The translations under genes and the position numbers were made by a program. Shown here piece by piece: positions 31,743 through 40,837 of a DNA stretch of 42,709 nucleotides (positions are counted from its first letter, which is position 1; each line of letters opens with the position of its first letter). Source of the stretch: Breznakibacter xylanolyticus (GTDB lineage Bacteria; Bacteroidota; Bacteroidia; Bacteroidales; Marinilabiliaceae); NCBI RefSeq assembly GCF_003254275.1, contig NZ_QKZK01000033.1:1-42709 (forward strand). The letters run 5' to 3'. The notes beneath the pieces are model-generated. The model made no database searches. It was not told the origin of the DNA and saw only the letters and a program-made list of their open reading frames with translations.

Positions 31743-34355
31743 ATGAAGCGTTTGATTATTATTGCACTGAGTTTTTTGAGTATTTTGGCCAATGCCGAAA
31801 CAGCCAACGATATATTAACCACCTTACCACTGCGACAAAAGCTGGCGCTTCTCTTTGTGGTTGATGGGCAAGCTAAAGACATCATGGGACTTGCTCCGTT
31901 TGGGCATCTGACCTCAGCCCTTCCCCGACCGTCCCTTTCGACCGACCGGGGTTTACCGCTGGCCGATGCCTCGCGGCAATGGATCGACAGCCTGCCCATC
32001 CCTCTGCCGTCGGGTGACAGCTGGCCGACACTGCCTCTTAGCGATCGCAAGAAACTGAGCCAAGACTTTCTGGCTACTTTTCCGCACATTGGCGCCCTGG
32101 CCACTCCCTTAACACCCGAATTCCCCCAACAAATGGGCATCCCCTCCGGCATGCCCCTCCCCGACCGGGTGCTCACATTCCGCACACAACCCAGTGCCAC
32201 ACCCAGTACCCAGGCCGGAATCATCCGACTACCGGCCAACCTGCTCAACACTGCCACCAATTCAGCCAACGTAAACACTTCAACCCACGAAAACGGTCTT
32301 TCCCTAATCAGCCCCATCGATCCCCTAAAGTTGGGGGTGTCCTTAGACGAAATTCTGGCTATGCCCTATTTGATTTATACCGACAACCTGTTGGTGGATG
32401 TGGAACGCCTGCTCCGCGCCTATGAAAACAATCAGATAGACCGCGCCAAGGCCGATGAACGCATCAAATGGGCCATTCATTTGCGCATCAATGCCCCCAA
32501 AGCAATATCACCATGGGGAAACACCACAGTCATCAACCACCACCTATTGCATCGCAGCCAGCTCGCCGGGCGGTCGCTATCACTGGTTCGCAACCAACAA
32601 TTTCTTCCGCTGGCCAACACACAACTATCGCACTTGCATTGGGTTGATTTACGGCGCCACAAAACCGGAAAAATCAATGAAACAGTGCAATTTCATCAAT
32701 TCAACGCCCCCTGGCTCCCCAGCATCCCCCAAACCCGACTTCAGGACAATGCCCCAATGATGGTTATTTTGGCCGACCATCAACCCGATGTGCCGGGCAT
32801 CATTTTAAAAACTCTGGCTTTTAAAGAAAGTAATCCCCGCGCAAAAGTCTGCCTGGTGTTGATGGCCTGTCGTTTACCAGAACAATACATCGCCAATGAC
32901 TTTACCTGTTTCGATGCCATCTTACTGGGAACATCCGATCATTCGTATTTGTGGGAAAATGCCGTACAAGCCATTTGCGGGGGCACCGAAATCAGAGGGC
33001 GAATTCCCTTTACCATGAATGGGTTATGCATGTCCGGCGAAGGCATCGACATCATCCCCACTCGCATGCACCTGGGACATCCGATTGAAGCAGGCATGAA
33101 CGCCGCAACATTGGCTCGTATCGACTCGCTGATGAACGAAGCCATCGAGGGGGATGCCATTCCGGGTGGGCAAGTAGTGGTGGCGCGCAACGGGCTGGTG
33201 GTGTATCGTAAGAGCTACGGAACCACCTCTTACCACTCAACAGAAAAAGTCACCCCCGGCCATTTGTACGACATTGCATCAGTGACAAAAATCATGTCGG
33301 CCACCCCCCTGCTCATGCACCTATACAACCACAATCGACTCTCCCTCGAAAAAAGCATCGGCGATTATCTTCCCGACATGAAAGGCACGAATAAACAAGA
33401 TTTAAAAGTATACGAACTACTCACCCACAAAGCCGGACTAAGAGCCAACATTCCAACCTTTTTGGATGCCATTGACCGCAATGCCATCAACGGCAATCTA
33501 TACAGCAAAGTACGCACCGCCACCCACTCACGTCAAATTGACGAACGGCTGTATCTCAACAACCAAGTAGCACTGAGCATGGACTTATTCAGGGAACACC
33601 CCGACACCCTTTTCTCGATAGAAGTGGCCAAAGATCTCTACATGAATCATCATTTCGTTGACAGCACTTGGCAAATCATCGCCTCCTCGCCGCTCGACAA
33701 GCACAAGGCATATCGATACAGCGACATGGGACTGGTAATACTGCAGCGCATCATCGAAACCACCGAAAATAATAAAATAGACCACCTGTGCGACTCATTA
33801 TTATTCACCCCATTGGGCATTCAGGGAATGAAATACACGCCATTAAGATATTTCCATGAATCGCACATCGCCCCAACCGAAAACGACCGGGTGTTTCGCA
33901 AACAGCACCTGCGCGGATACGTGCACGATCCCGGGGCGGCCATAATGGGCGGCGTGGCCGGACATGCGGGCTTATTTGCCTCGGCCGATGAAGTCACCAA
34001 GATGATGCAACTGTTCCTCAATCAGGGAACCTATGGCGACACACGTCTCTTCAAACCCGAAACAGTGAAACGCTTTACCGACCGCTACAACAGCGCCACC
34101 CGTCGCGGCTTGGGCTTCGACAAGCCCGAAACAAACACGACCAAAGTGAGCCCGGTGACCGACAAAGCTTCCGCACAATCGTTCGGACACCTTGGCTTCA
34201 CCGGCACCATTGCCTGGGCCGACCCGGCCAACGGACTCGTATTTGTGTTTTTAAGCAACCGAGTGAACCCCAATGGATGGAACCGCAAACTCATCACCAC
34301 CAACGTGCGGAACAAAGCCATGACCATTGCTTATGAAGCCATTGTGACACCATGA
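31743..34355 (+). CDS. Degenerate GH3-like domain fused to a class C beta-lactamase-type serine hydrolase
   Basis: 870 aa from ATG 31743 (MKRLIIIALSFLSILANA, a signal peptide). Residues 20-260 resemble remains of a GH3 N-terminal domain: LPLRQKLALLFVVDG at the start, and SLDEILAMPYLIYTDNLLVD.ERLLRAYENNQID..KADERIKWA at the end, like the end of NagZ-type enzymes. The middle, with the KH-FPGH motif and catalytic Asp, is missing. Residues 270-480 resemble the GH3 C-terminal domain. Residues 490-870 are a beta-lactamase/transpeptidase-like domain with SVTK as the SXXK motif, YSD as the YXN motif and HLGFTG as the third box. Such fusions occur in Bacteroidota and are thought to act in peptidoglycan recycling. 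Only the hydrolase half looks active here. Confidence 0.82.
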   Translation: MKRLIIIALSFLSILANAETANDILTTLPLRQKLALLFVVDGQAKDIMGLAPFGHLTSALPRPSLSTDRGLPLADASRQWIDSLPIPLPSGDSWPTLPLSDRKKLSQDFLATFPHIGALATPLTPEFPQQMGIPSGMPLPDRVLTFRTQPSATPSTQAGIIRLPANLLNTATNSANVNTSTHENGLSLISPIDPLKLGVSLDEILAMPYLIYTDNLLVDVERLLRAYENNQIDRAKADERIKWAIHLRINAPKAISPWGNTTVINHHLLHRSQLAGRSLSLVRNQQFLPLANTQLSHLHWVDLRRHKTGKINETVQFHQFNAPWLPSIPQTRLQDNAPMMVILADHQPDVPGIILKTLAFKESNPRAKVCLVLMACRLPEQYIANDFTCFDAILLGTSDHSYLWENAVQAICGGTEIRGRIPFTMNGLCMSGEGIDIIPTRMHLGHPIEAGMNAATLARIDSLMNEAIEGDAIPGGQVVVARNGLVVYRKSYGTTSYHSTEKVTPGHLYDIASVTKIMSATPLLMHLYNHNRLSLEKSIGDYLPDMKGTNKQDLKVYELLTHKAGLRANIPTFLDAIDRNAINGNLYSKVRTATHSRQIDERLYLNNQVALSMDLFREHPDTLFSIEVAKDLYMNHHFVDSTWQIIASSPLDKHKAYRYSDMGLVILQRIIETTENNKIDHLCDSLLFTPLGIQGMKYTPLRYFHESHIAPTENDRVFRKQHLRGYVHDPGAAIMGGVAGHAGLFASADEVTKMMQLFLNQGTYGDTRLFKPETVKRFTDRYNSATRRGLGFDKPETNTTKVSPVTDKASAQSFGHLGFTGTIAWADPANGLVFVFLSNRVNPNGWNRKLITTNVRNKAMTIAYEAIVTP

Positions 34356-34405
34356 ATTCTTTTACCACCCAAAATTATCACCAACAGCATTTAAAACCAA
34401 CACCC

Positions 34406-34542
34406 AATGGCGTTTAGTTAAGACAATGAAGCGGCTGAAAGAATTTTAAATATCTTCTCTCAGTCTCTCCAGTCTAATCGATCAGTCCGAAGTCGAATAA
34501 TCTTCTTGTCTTTCCCACGAATAACACTAACTAAACGACATT
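34406..34542. repeat. MITE-like inverted-repeat element, copy 3
   Basis: 137 bp, from AATGGCGTTTAGTTA to TAACTAAACGACATT, with 15-bp terminal inverted repeats (one mismatch). The right arm matches copy 1 closely; the left arm has diverged inside. It fills the gap between two convergent genes and ends 4 bp before the M18 stop codon. Confidence 0.75.
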
Positions 34543-34546
34543 AAAT

Positions 34547-35851
34547 TCACACCTCAAAAAACTTTAAAAAGGCACGAATGGCATAAGTGTGGTCTTCAAC
34601 GCCACACAATTCGCGCACCGAATGCATGGCCAACATGGGGCTACCCACGTCAACCGTACGTACATCCAATTGCGTGGATGAGATGTTACCAAGCGTTGAT
34701 CCACCGGCCATATCGCTACGATTGACAAAGCGTTGCACGGGCACACCGGCAGCACGACAAACCATTTCGAAAACAGCCGCACTATCGGCATCGGTGGTGT
34801 ATTTTTGTCCGGCATGGTATTTCAGCACAATGCCGCCATTGATAACCGGGCGCAGAACCGGATCGTGCTTCTCAGGGTAGTTGGGATGCAATGAATGCGC
34901 CATGTCGGCCGACACCATGAAGGAGTTATAAATGGCTCGTAACTGTTGCTCCCGACTCTTGCCTTCCAATTCGAGAAGGCGCTCCACCACCTGTCGCAAC
35001 AAAGGCGCTCCGGCTCCTTGTTTAGACACACTTCCCACCTCTTCGTTATCAAAAACGACCAGCATTTGCGTGGCATTAGCAGGAGAGGCGTGCAACAACG
35101 CCTGCAGGCCGGCATGTACCATGGCCAGGTTATCAACTCTCGAGGCAGAAATCAGTTCATCATTCAGCCCAACCGTACAGCCACGCTCATATTCATACAT
35201 AAAAAGGTCAAAATCGAGCACATCATCCGAAGAAACCTCCAGATGAGCAGCCAAAATCTTCTTGAGAGAGAAGGCCGAAAGGCATTGCCCGTCAGAAATT
35301 CCCATCAGGGGGAGCATATCCTTTTGCTTATTGAGCTCAACACCCTCGTTGACACCTCGATTCATGTGAATGGCCAGTCCGGGAATGATGAGTAAGGGTT
35401 TATCGATATTCACCAGCCGCCATTGGGGACGCAACACATCGTCACTTCGCAACGTCACCCGTCCGGCCAACGACAAAGGCCTGTCGAGCCAACTCATCAA
35501 AACGGGGCCGCCATACACCTCGGTATTCAGCTTGATGAAATGATTCTCGACACACATCTCGGGCGACGGTTTAATTTTGAAGCCAGGAGAATCACTGTGC
35601 GCGGCAATGAAGCGAAACCCATCGACTTCGGCTTCACCACTCCCGGTTTGCCAGGCGATGATGGCCGTCCCGTTACGCCGGGTGAAATATTTCCCATGCC
35701 CGTCAAACGACCAAGATTCCTCAAGGGGTAAATATTGGTAACCCGCGAGAAGTAACTCCCGTTCGATGGTTTGAACCACATGAAATGGGGAACACCCCTT
35801 CTGTATAAAATCGATCAGGCAAGTCGCCTGATGTTGTGTATCGGTTATCAT
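34547..35851 (-). CDS. apeB: M18-family aspartyl aminopeptidase
   Basis: 434 aa from ATG 35851 (MITDTQHQATCLIDFIQKG), the start that fits the family length. M18 enzymes are di-zinc aminopeptidases of the cytoplasm that remove N-terminal acidic or other residues. Metal and active-site regions are present: AAHSDSPGFKIKP, VVFDNEEVGSVSKQGAG, SADMAHSLHPNYPEKHDP, and near the end RSDMAGGSTLGNISS. An upstream in-frame ATG at 35911 is less likely because a promoter box overlaps its start. Confidence 0.92.
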   Translation of the reverse strand: MITDTQHQATCLIDFIQKGCSPFHVVQTIERELLLAGYQYLPLEESWSFDGHGKYFTRRNGTAIIAWQTGSGEAEVDGFRFIAAHSDSPGFKIKPSPEMCVENHFIKLNTEVYGGPVLMSWLDRPLSLAGRVTLRSDDVLRPQWRLVNIDKPLLIIPGLAIHMNRGVNEGVELNKQKDMLPLMGISDGQCLSAFSLKKILAAHLEVSSDDVLDFDLFMYEYERGCTVGLNDELISASRVDNLAMVHAGLQALLHASPANATQMLVVFDNEEVGSVSKQGAGAPLLRQVVERLLELEGKSREQQLRAIYNSFMVSADMAHSLHPNYPEKHDPVLRPVINGGIVLKYHAGQKYTTDADSAAVFEMVCRAAGVPVQRFVNRSDMAGGSTLGNISSTQLDVRTVDVGSPMLAMHSVRELCGVEDHTYAIRAFLKFFEV

Positions 35852-35919
35852 GAGATTTTGTTTTTTGAAGTCATGTAAAAGAAGTGATGCACCCCATTCG
35901 GAGCTCATCATTCATTGAG

Positions 35920-35950
35920 TAAAAATAGGGTGAAAGCGATTAAGAGCGAA
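35920..35950 (-). promoter_or_regulatory. Candidate promoter of the M18 gene
   Basis: On the minus strand TTCG, a 19-bp spacer and TATTTTTA; both boxes are one or two bases from consensus. The leader to the ATG at 35851 would be about 60 nt. Confidence 0.35.
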
Positions 35951-36009
35951 ACGAAAACAGGGATTTTACAGAGAGAACTACATTAATAAATACGAAAACA
36001 TGATTCCCA

Positions 36010-36040
36010 TTTACAAAACAGAAAAAACACGCTATATTTG
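36010..36040 (+). promoter_or_regulatory. Promoter of the Rrf2 gene
   Basis: TTTA at 36010-36013, a 19-bp spacer and TATATTTG at 36033-36040 (exact -7 box). Confidence 0.65.
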
Positions 36041-36069
36041 CGCTAATTCAGAACTCATTTACCTGATTT

Positions 36070-36468
36070 ATGTCAAACATTTTATCACTGTCCGAAGCCG
36101 CCACCATTGGACTTCACAGCATGGTGCTCATTGCCCAGTCGACGGAGAAACTCAATGCCGGACAGATTGCCGATCGCATTGGCAGCTCAAAACATCATGT
36201 GGCCAAAATCATGCAACGCCTGGCCAAAGAAAATTTCATCACCTCAAACCGTGGCCCGCTGGGTGGATTCATCCTCAAAAAGAAACCCGAAGAAATTTCA
36301 TTACTGGACGTTTTCGAAGCCATTGAAGGAAAGATTTCGGAACACGAATGCCCCGGTAACAAAGAAGAATGCCCCTTTGGCAACTGCATCCTGGGCAGTG
36401 TATCGCACCGTCTTACTCAGGATTTCCTCCATTATCTCAAATCACAAACCCTGTCAAAATACATTTGA
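36070..36468 (+). CDS. Rrf2-family transcriptional regulator with Cys triad
   Basis: 132 aa. A winged helix fills residues 10-75 (LNAGQIADRIGSSKHHVAKI, RGPLGGFIL), typical of Rrf2. Three cysteines follow in ECPGNKEECPFGNC (CX6CX4C), the place where IscR and NsrR bind an iron-sulfur cluster. It is therefore likely a redox, NO or Fe-S sensor. Its targets are not evident from the neighbours: rsmE is convergent and M18 is divergent. Confidence 0.9.
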   Translation: MSNILSLSEAATIGLHSMVLIAQSTEKLNAGQIADRIGSSKHHVAKIMQRLAKENFITSNRGPLGGFILKKKPEEISLLDVFEAIEGKISEHECPGNKEECPFGNCILGSVSHRLTQDFLHYLKSQTLSKYI

Positions 36469-36494
36469 GAAAGCAGATGACGCTTTTAAAAGCA

Positions 36495-37193
36495 TCATTC
36501 ATTCATCAATCGCACCGTATGGCATGCAACCAAGGCAGCCGTCTCAGTTCGCAGACGGCTATTACCCAATGAAATAGGCTCAAAACCTTTATTAATAGCC
36601 ATATCAACCTCATGCTCTGAAAAATCGCCTTCGGGTCCAATGAGCACCAACACGTTTTCTCCTGTTCCGCATGCAGTCCTTAAAGGTTGTTTGGAGCCAC
36701 CATGACAATGGGCTATGAATTTTTTACCGGCAAAAGGACGATTCACAAAAGAGGTAAAATCAACAGCATCGTTTACCACCGGTTTAAACATTTTCTGCGA
36801 CTGCTTCATGGCGGCTACCACCACTTTATCAATTCTATCAGCACGCAAATTCTTACGTTCCGAATGTCGGCACAAAATAAACGACAATTCGTGCACCCCA
36901 ATCTCAGTCGCTTTTTCGGCAAACCACTCAATCCGATCCATGTTTTTGGTCGGAGCCACGGCAATATGAATTCGAGGTTGCATCGGCTCCATCCGTTCGA
37001 CACGTTCAATGGACACACGACAACGCTTGTGATGAGCCTCGGCCACCACGCCCCAATAGCAAGTTCCCAGGCCATCAACCACCATCAAGGCATCACCCAG
37101 GCGATGACGCATCACCTGAATACAATGATTGCTCTCCTGCTCATCGAGAACAGGGTGTTGCTCAGAAAAACCGGGGGTGTAAAATAGTTCCAT
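36495..37193 (-). CDS. rsmE: 16S rRNA (uracil1498-N3)-methyltransferase
   Basis: 232 aa from ATG 37193 (MELFYTPG). It has the RsmE N-terminal PUA-like domain (SNHCIQVMRHRLGDALMVVD) and the SPOUT C-terminal knot (APTKNMDRIEWFAEKATEIG, LIGPEGDFSEHEV, LGNSRLRTETAAL) that binds S-adenosylmethionine. It methylates U1498 of 16S rRNA. Convergent with the Rrf2 gene, 26 bp between stops. Confidence 0.95.
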   Translation of the reverse strand: MELFYTPGFSEQHPVLDEQESNHCIQVMRHRLGDALMVVDGLGTCYWGVVAEAHHKRCRVSIERVERMEPMQPRIHIAVAPTKNMDRIEWFAEKATEIGVHELSFILCRHSERKNLRADRIDKVVVAAMKQSQKMFKPVVNDAVDFTSFVNRPFAGKKFIAHCHGGSKQPLRTACGTGENVLVLIGPEGDFSEHEVDMAINKGFEPISLGNSRLRTETAALVACHTVRLMNE

Positions 37194-37209
37194 AACAATG
37201 ATTGAGGTG

Positions 37210-37217
37210 CAAAGATA
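37210..37217 (-). promoter_or_regulatory. -7 box of rsmE
   Basis: The minus strand reads TATCTTTG, an exact box, 16 bp before the ATG at 37193. The -33 region is weak. Confidence 0.45.
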
Positions 37218-37341
37218 GGGCATTTATCCCAATCGGATAAAAAGCAAAACACATGATTCAACACAAAACAGCCTACAAAAAAGGTTCGTAGAAACAGGTC
37301 ATCACAAACCAATACAGTAACATCCCCAAGTCCTTAACGGG

Positions 37342-39606
37342 TCACACCATGACTTCAGCGGGAACCGTGCGAATGGAAAAAACAAATTCACTCCCCTGAC
37401 CGGGCGTAGAGGTCACCTCCATATCGCCCCCCAACATCTTCACCAGACTTCGTGAAATAGTGAGACCTAAACCATTGCCTCCGTATTGTTTAGCCAACGA
37501 CTCATCCCCCTGACGAAAACGTTCAAAAATCACTTTTTTATACTCTTCAGCAATCCCAATGCCGGTATCCCTGACCCAAAACTTCAAATGGTTGTCATCA
37601 ATAAAACCATATCGAATCACAATTTCCCCACAATGCGTAAACTTAATGGAATTGGTTAGCAAATTCAGAATGACCTGCTCAAGCCGCATTGAATCGGAAT
37701 AAATGACTCCGCCAACACCCCCTTGAGAGACAATGCTTAAACTTAAATCTTTTTTGGCGTTGCGAATGAGTGTCTGCCCCACGCGCTCCACTTTTTCGAG
37801 CAGCCGCTCCACCGAAAAATGCTCGGGGACAATGACCAACTGCCCAGACTCTATTTTGGAGATGTCGATGATATCGTTGATGAGATTGAGCAGAGACTCG
37901 CCACTACTTTTGATTTGCAACAAATAATCCCTCCGTTCATCTTCAGAGAGCAAATCGGTGGTGACCAAATCGGCAAAACCCAAGATGGCATTCATGGGGG
38001 TGCGTATTTCGTGCGACATGTTGGCCAGAAACGACGTCTTAAGACGGTCGCTCTCCTCGGCCTTCTCCTTGGCCAAACGCAACTGGTTCTCAAATTCTTT
38101 TTGGGCATCAATATCAAGGAGCGAACCGGTATAACGCACCGGCGTATCATTGTCCCAGCCGGTAATTTTTCCGTGCAACGACACCCACCTATAAGTTCCC
38201 TGACAAGTTTTCATACGCACTTCGCAGCTCAAGAAATCGGCCCTTTTAGATTGATGCAGCAACAACGTCTCCATGAGTTGTGACAAGTCATTGGGATGAA
38301 TCAGGTTGCGCCATTTTTCTAACTGAAGCCCCAATTCCTTGGGCGATGAATAGCCCAACAACCAAGCCACCTGAGGATTGACATACATCGAACCGGAAAG
38401 GACATCAATGTCCCACAATCCCTGATTGGCTCCTTCGAGAGCCAACTCCAAACGAGTCTCACTTTCAATCAATTCCCGCTCGGCACGTTGCCGAAATAAA
38501 ATCACCGACACCAGCAATACGATGATACAAACAAGGGAAACTAAAAAACCGACAATGATGATCATCTCCGTTTTATAGCGTGCAAAAATGCCCTTATCCT
38601 TGTTAAAGATAATTTTATCGGCGGGTAGCAAGCGATGGTCGATGCTAAAACGGTTCAGTTGTTCATGGTCGAACATCATCTGGTGAGGTGCGGGCACGGC
38701 AAAAGGCATGGATTGTACTCGATGACACAACCGCTGTTTCATAATGTCTGAGGCCATTTCACCTTGTACCAGTCCCGATTCGAGAGCTCCGCCAACAATT
38801 AAATCAGGAATCAGAAAATCCCAATTACTGTACACAGGCACATGCAAATCTTTAAACAAACCACGAGCTTCGATGGCCATCTCGCGCACAAAACCATTGT
38901 TATTTAAATAAAGACTAAACAGGTAAACCGCTTTATCAGTCAAATCCTGATTGGCAAATGCAGCTTGTAACTGCTCCGGCGTTTCAACAATCACTTCGCG
39001 ATAGCCAATATCTAATCCCGATTCGCGGATGCCCTCAAGAAACTGCTCACGAAAGAGCGGATACATCAATGTTTTATCGCCAATCACAATGAACTCCTTT
39101 AATGAAGGCTGCATGGCTTTGGCCACCTGCAACGTTCGTTTTACGCCAATGCGCTCCTCCACACCGGTGAAACGTAACGTATCAAGTCGCTGTCGATACT
39201 GCTCCACCACATTGATGCCACAAAACACCACCGGCACCTTTCCCCAAATAGAATCACCATGATTAATGATAAAATCCAACGCATTGTTATCACTACAAAT
39301 AATGGCATCAACCGGAAACTGACTGAATTTATGACGATAAAGCGATTGTAACTCTTGAAAAAACAAAGGGGTTTGAAATCGCTTCGAGTCCATATACTCC
39401 ACACACAACCGGTATCGTGATGAATCGCGAAAACCGGTCAACACCGCATCGGTAATATCATCGGACCACTTAAAGCCCCGATGATATGAATTGAGCAACA
39501 AAATGGTTTGGGTTGCATCCCTTGTCGGCTCTACAGCAAAGACAACGCTGCACAGACATTGAACCCATAACAGGGTCAGTAAACCATATTTGAAAAATAA
39601 ATGCAT
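37342..39606 (-). CDS. Membrane sensor histidine kinase with ABC-type substrate-binding sensor and PAS domain
   Basis: 754 aa from ATG 39606 (MHLFFKYGLLTLLWVQ, signal peptide). Residues about 30-330 resemble the periplasmic ABC substrate-binding family (ILLLNSYHRGFKWSDDIT, VDAIICSDNNALDFI, VPVVFCGINV). One membrane helix (EMIIIVGFLVSLVCIIVLLV) at about 345-370 is followed by a PAS domain (about 385-500), HisKA with SHEIRTPMNAILGF, and HATPase with LLTNSIKFTH, DTGIGI and GGNGLGLTI. It probably senses a small periplasmic ligand. There is no receiver domain and no adjacent response regulator. In-frame codons continue upstream to 39738 but lack a better start. Confidence 0.9.
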   Translation of the reverse strand: MHLFFKYGLLTLLWVQCLCSVVFAVEPTRDATQTILLLNSYHRGFKWSDDITDAVLTGFRDSSRYRLCVEYMDSKRFQTPLFFQELQSLYRHKFSQFPVDAIICSDNNALDFIINHGDSIWGKVPVVFCGINVVEQYRQRLDTLRFTGVEERIGVKRTLQVAKAMQPSLKEFIVIGDKTLMYPLFREQFLEGIRESGLDIGYREVIVETPEQLQAAFANQDLTDKAVYLFSLYLNNNGFVREMAIEARGLFKDLHVPVYSNWDFLIPDLIVGGALESGLVQGEMASDIMKQRLCHRVQSMPFAVPAPHQMMFDHEQLNRFSIDHRLLPADKIIFNKDKGIFARYKTEMIIIVGFLVSLVCIIVLLVSVILFRQRAERELIESETRLELALEGANQGLWDIDVLSGSMYVNPQVAWLLGYSSPKELGLQLEKWRNLIHPNDLSQLMETLLLHQSKRADFLSCEVRMKTCQGTYRWVSLHGKITGWDNDTPVRYTGSLLDIDAQKEFENQLRLAKEKAEESDRLKTSFLANMSHEIRTPMNAILGFADLVTTDLLSEDERRDYLLQIKSSGESLLNLINDIIDISKIESGQLVIVPEHFSVERLLEKVERVGQTLIRNAKKDLSLSIVSQGGVGGVIYSDSMRLEQVILNLLTNSIKFTHCGEIVIRYGFIDDNHLKFWVRDTGIGIAEEYKKVIFERFRQGDESLAKQYGGNGLGLTISRSLVKMLGGDMEVTSTPGQGSEFVFSIRTVPAEVMV

Positions 39607-39851
39607 CAATTCGTAGTTAGCGGTCAGTAAGCGAAACAAAGAAAGGAAAGTAAAGTTAAAAAAAACTATACAAATGCAACAATATCCAAACAAAAGAGTC
39701 GTTGACCGTGTATAAGGCATCATTTCAAGGAAGGACAAACGATCATTCGTTCAAACATGACACGTGACTATCACCACATCTCACTATGAACATGTATCTT
39801 ACAAAAAAACAATAAATCCTCACAAAGACAACACAACCATCCAAAAAAACG

Positions 39852-40406
39852 ATGACCCACTTGCACAGAACTGCTTCCCCCACCCCGCTCAGCTTCGAAA
39901 CGTTGGTAGAAACCTACCAACACCGGGTGTACAGCATCTGTTACAAGTTCCTTAAAAATGCGCAAGACGCCGAAGATGTGTCACAAGAAGTATTTGTGGA
40001 CATTTATAGAAATTTCGACCAATTCAGGGGTGACGCAGCACTCTCGACCTGGGTGTACCGCATTGCCGTGAATCGTTGCATGGATCATTTGCGCACGCAA
40101 AAACGCAAAAAACGAAACGCATTCGCCTTCTTCAACAAAGAAAACTCAGAGTTGGAACGCCTCTCACCCCCAACCGAATTTCATCCGCACGCCCAACTGG
40201 AGCAAAAAGAAAAAGAAACCTTACTGGGTCAAGCCATCGAGAAACTCCCCGAACGTCAACGCGTGGCTTTTACACTGGCAAAAATTGACGGCATGAAACA
40301 GGACGACGTGGCACAAATCATGAACACGACCGTTGCTTCCGTTGAATCATTGCTCATACGAGCCAAAAATAAACTAAAAGACGAGTTGTCGGGATATTTC
40401 AAATAA
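39852..40406 (+). CDS. ECF-type RNA polymerase sigma factor
   Basis: 184 aa. Region 2 (YQHRVYSICYKFLKNAQDAED..QEVF, then STWVYRIAVNRCMDHLR) and region 4 (EKLPERQRVAFTLAKIDGMK, then TVASVESLLIRAKNKL) are clear. First gene of a three-gene set with a one-helix membrane protein and a Spy/CpxP-like protein, a common layout in which the second acts as anti-sigma factor. Promoter not placed. Confidence 0.92.
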   Translation: MTHLHRTASPTPLSFETLVETYQHRVYSICYKFLKNAQDAEDVSQEVFVDIYRNFDQFRGDAALSTWVYRIAVNRCMDHLRTQKRKKRNAFAFFNKENSELERLSPPTEFHPHAQLEQKEKETLLGQAIEKLPERQRVAFTLAKIDGMKQDDVAQIMNTTVASVESLLIRAKNKLKDELSGYFK

Positions 40407-40476
40407 CAAACGAAGGAAAAACAGAGAACCATCGTCAAAAATAATTGATCAACAGCCAACCAAACGCCACCAATAG

Positions 40477-40821
40477 ATGAATCACCTCAATCAAATAAAA
40501 GCCAAACATACCGACATCGACCAATGGATCAATGAGGTATACCCGGAACGTGACCGTTGTGCCCCGCCATTTTTTCTCAACAAAGTGATGCACCGCGTCG
40601 CCCAGGAAAAAAAGGTGAAACAAATAATTCACTCCCCTTATTATTACCGAGCCATCGCAGCGGCCATTCTGATATTGGTCGTTGTCAACTTATACACCAT
40701 CCTTAAGGGAATACCCGAGAGCGACTGGCAAACCCAAACAAAAAACACCAAAGAACAACTCAACTGGCTCAACACCGAAGACGATAGTTTTAGCCAATAC
40801 ACCAAACTGGCACTCGAATAA
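40477..40821 (+). CDS. Single-pass membrane protein, probable anti-sigma factor
   Basis: 114 aa. The N-terminal 50 residues are charged and would be cytoplasmic; one membrane helix (AIAAAILILVVVNLYTIL) at about 53-72; a short periplasmic tail. No HXXXCXXC zinc motif of ZAS-type anti-sigma factors. The role is inferred only from its place 70 bp after the ECF sigma gene and its topology. Confidence 0.6.
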   Translation: MNHLNQIKAKHTDIDQWINEVYPERDRCAPPFFLNKVMHRVAQEKKVKQIIHSPYYYRAIAAAILILVVVNLYTILKGIPESDWQTQTKNTKEQLNWLNTEDDSFSQYTKLALE

Positions 40822-40837
40822 ACACAAACGCACCATC

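Noticed and set aside
36477-36498. Terminator between the Rrf2 and rsmE genes
   Set aside because: The palindrome around CTTTTAAAAG has no loop, few GC pairs and overlaps the rsmE stop, so it is not a convincing terminator.
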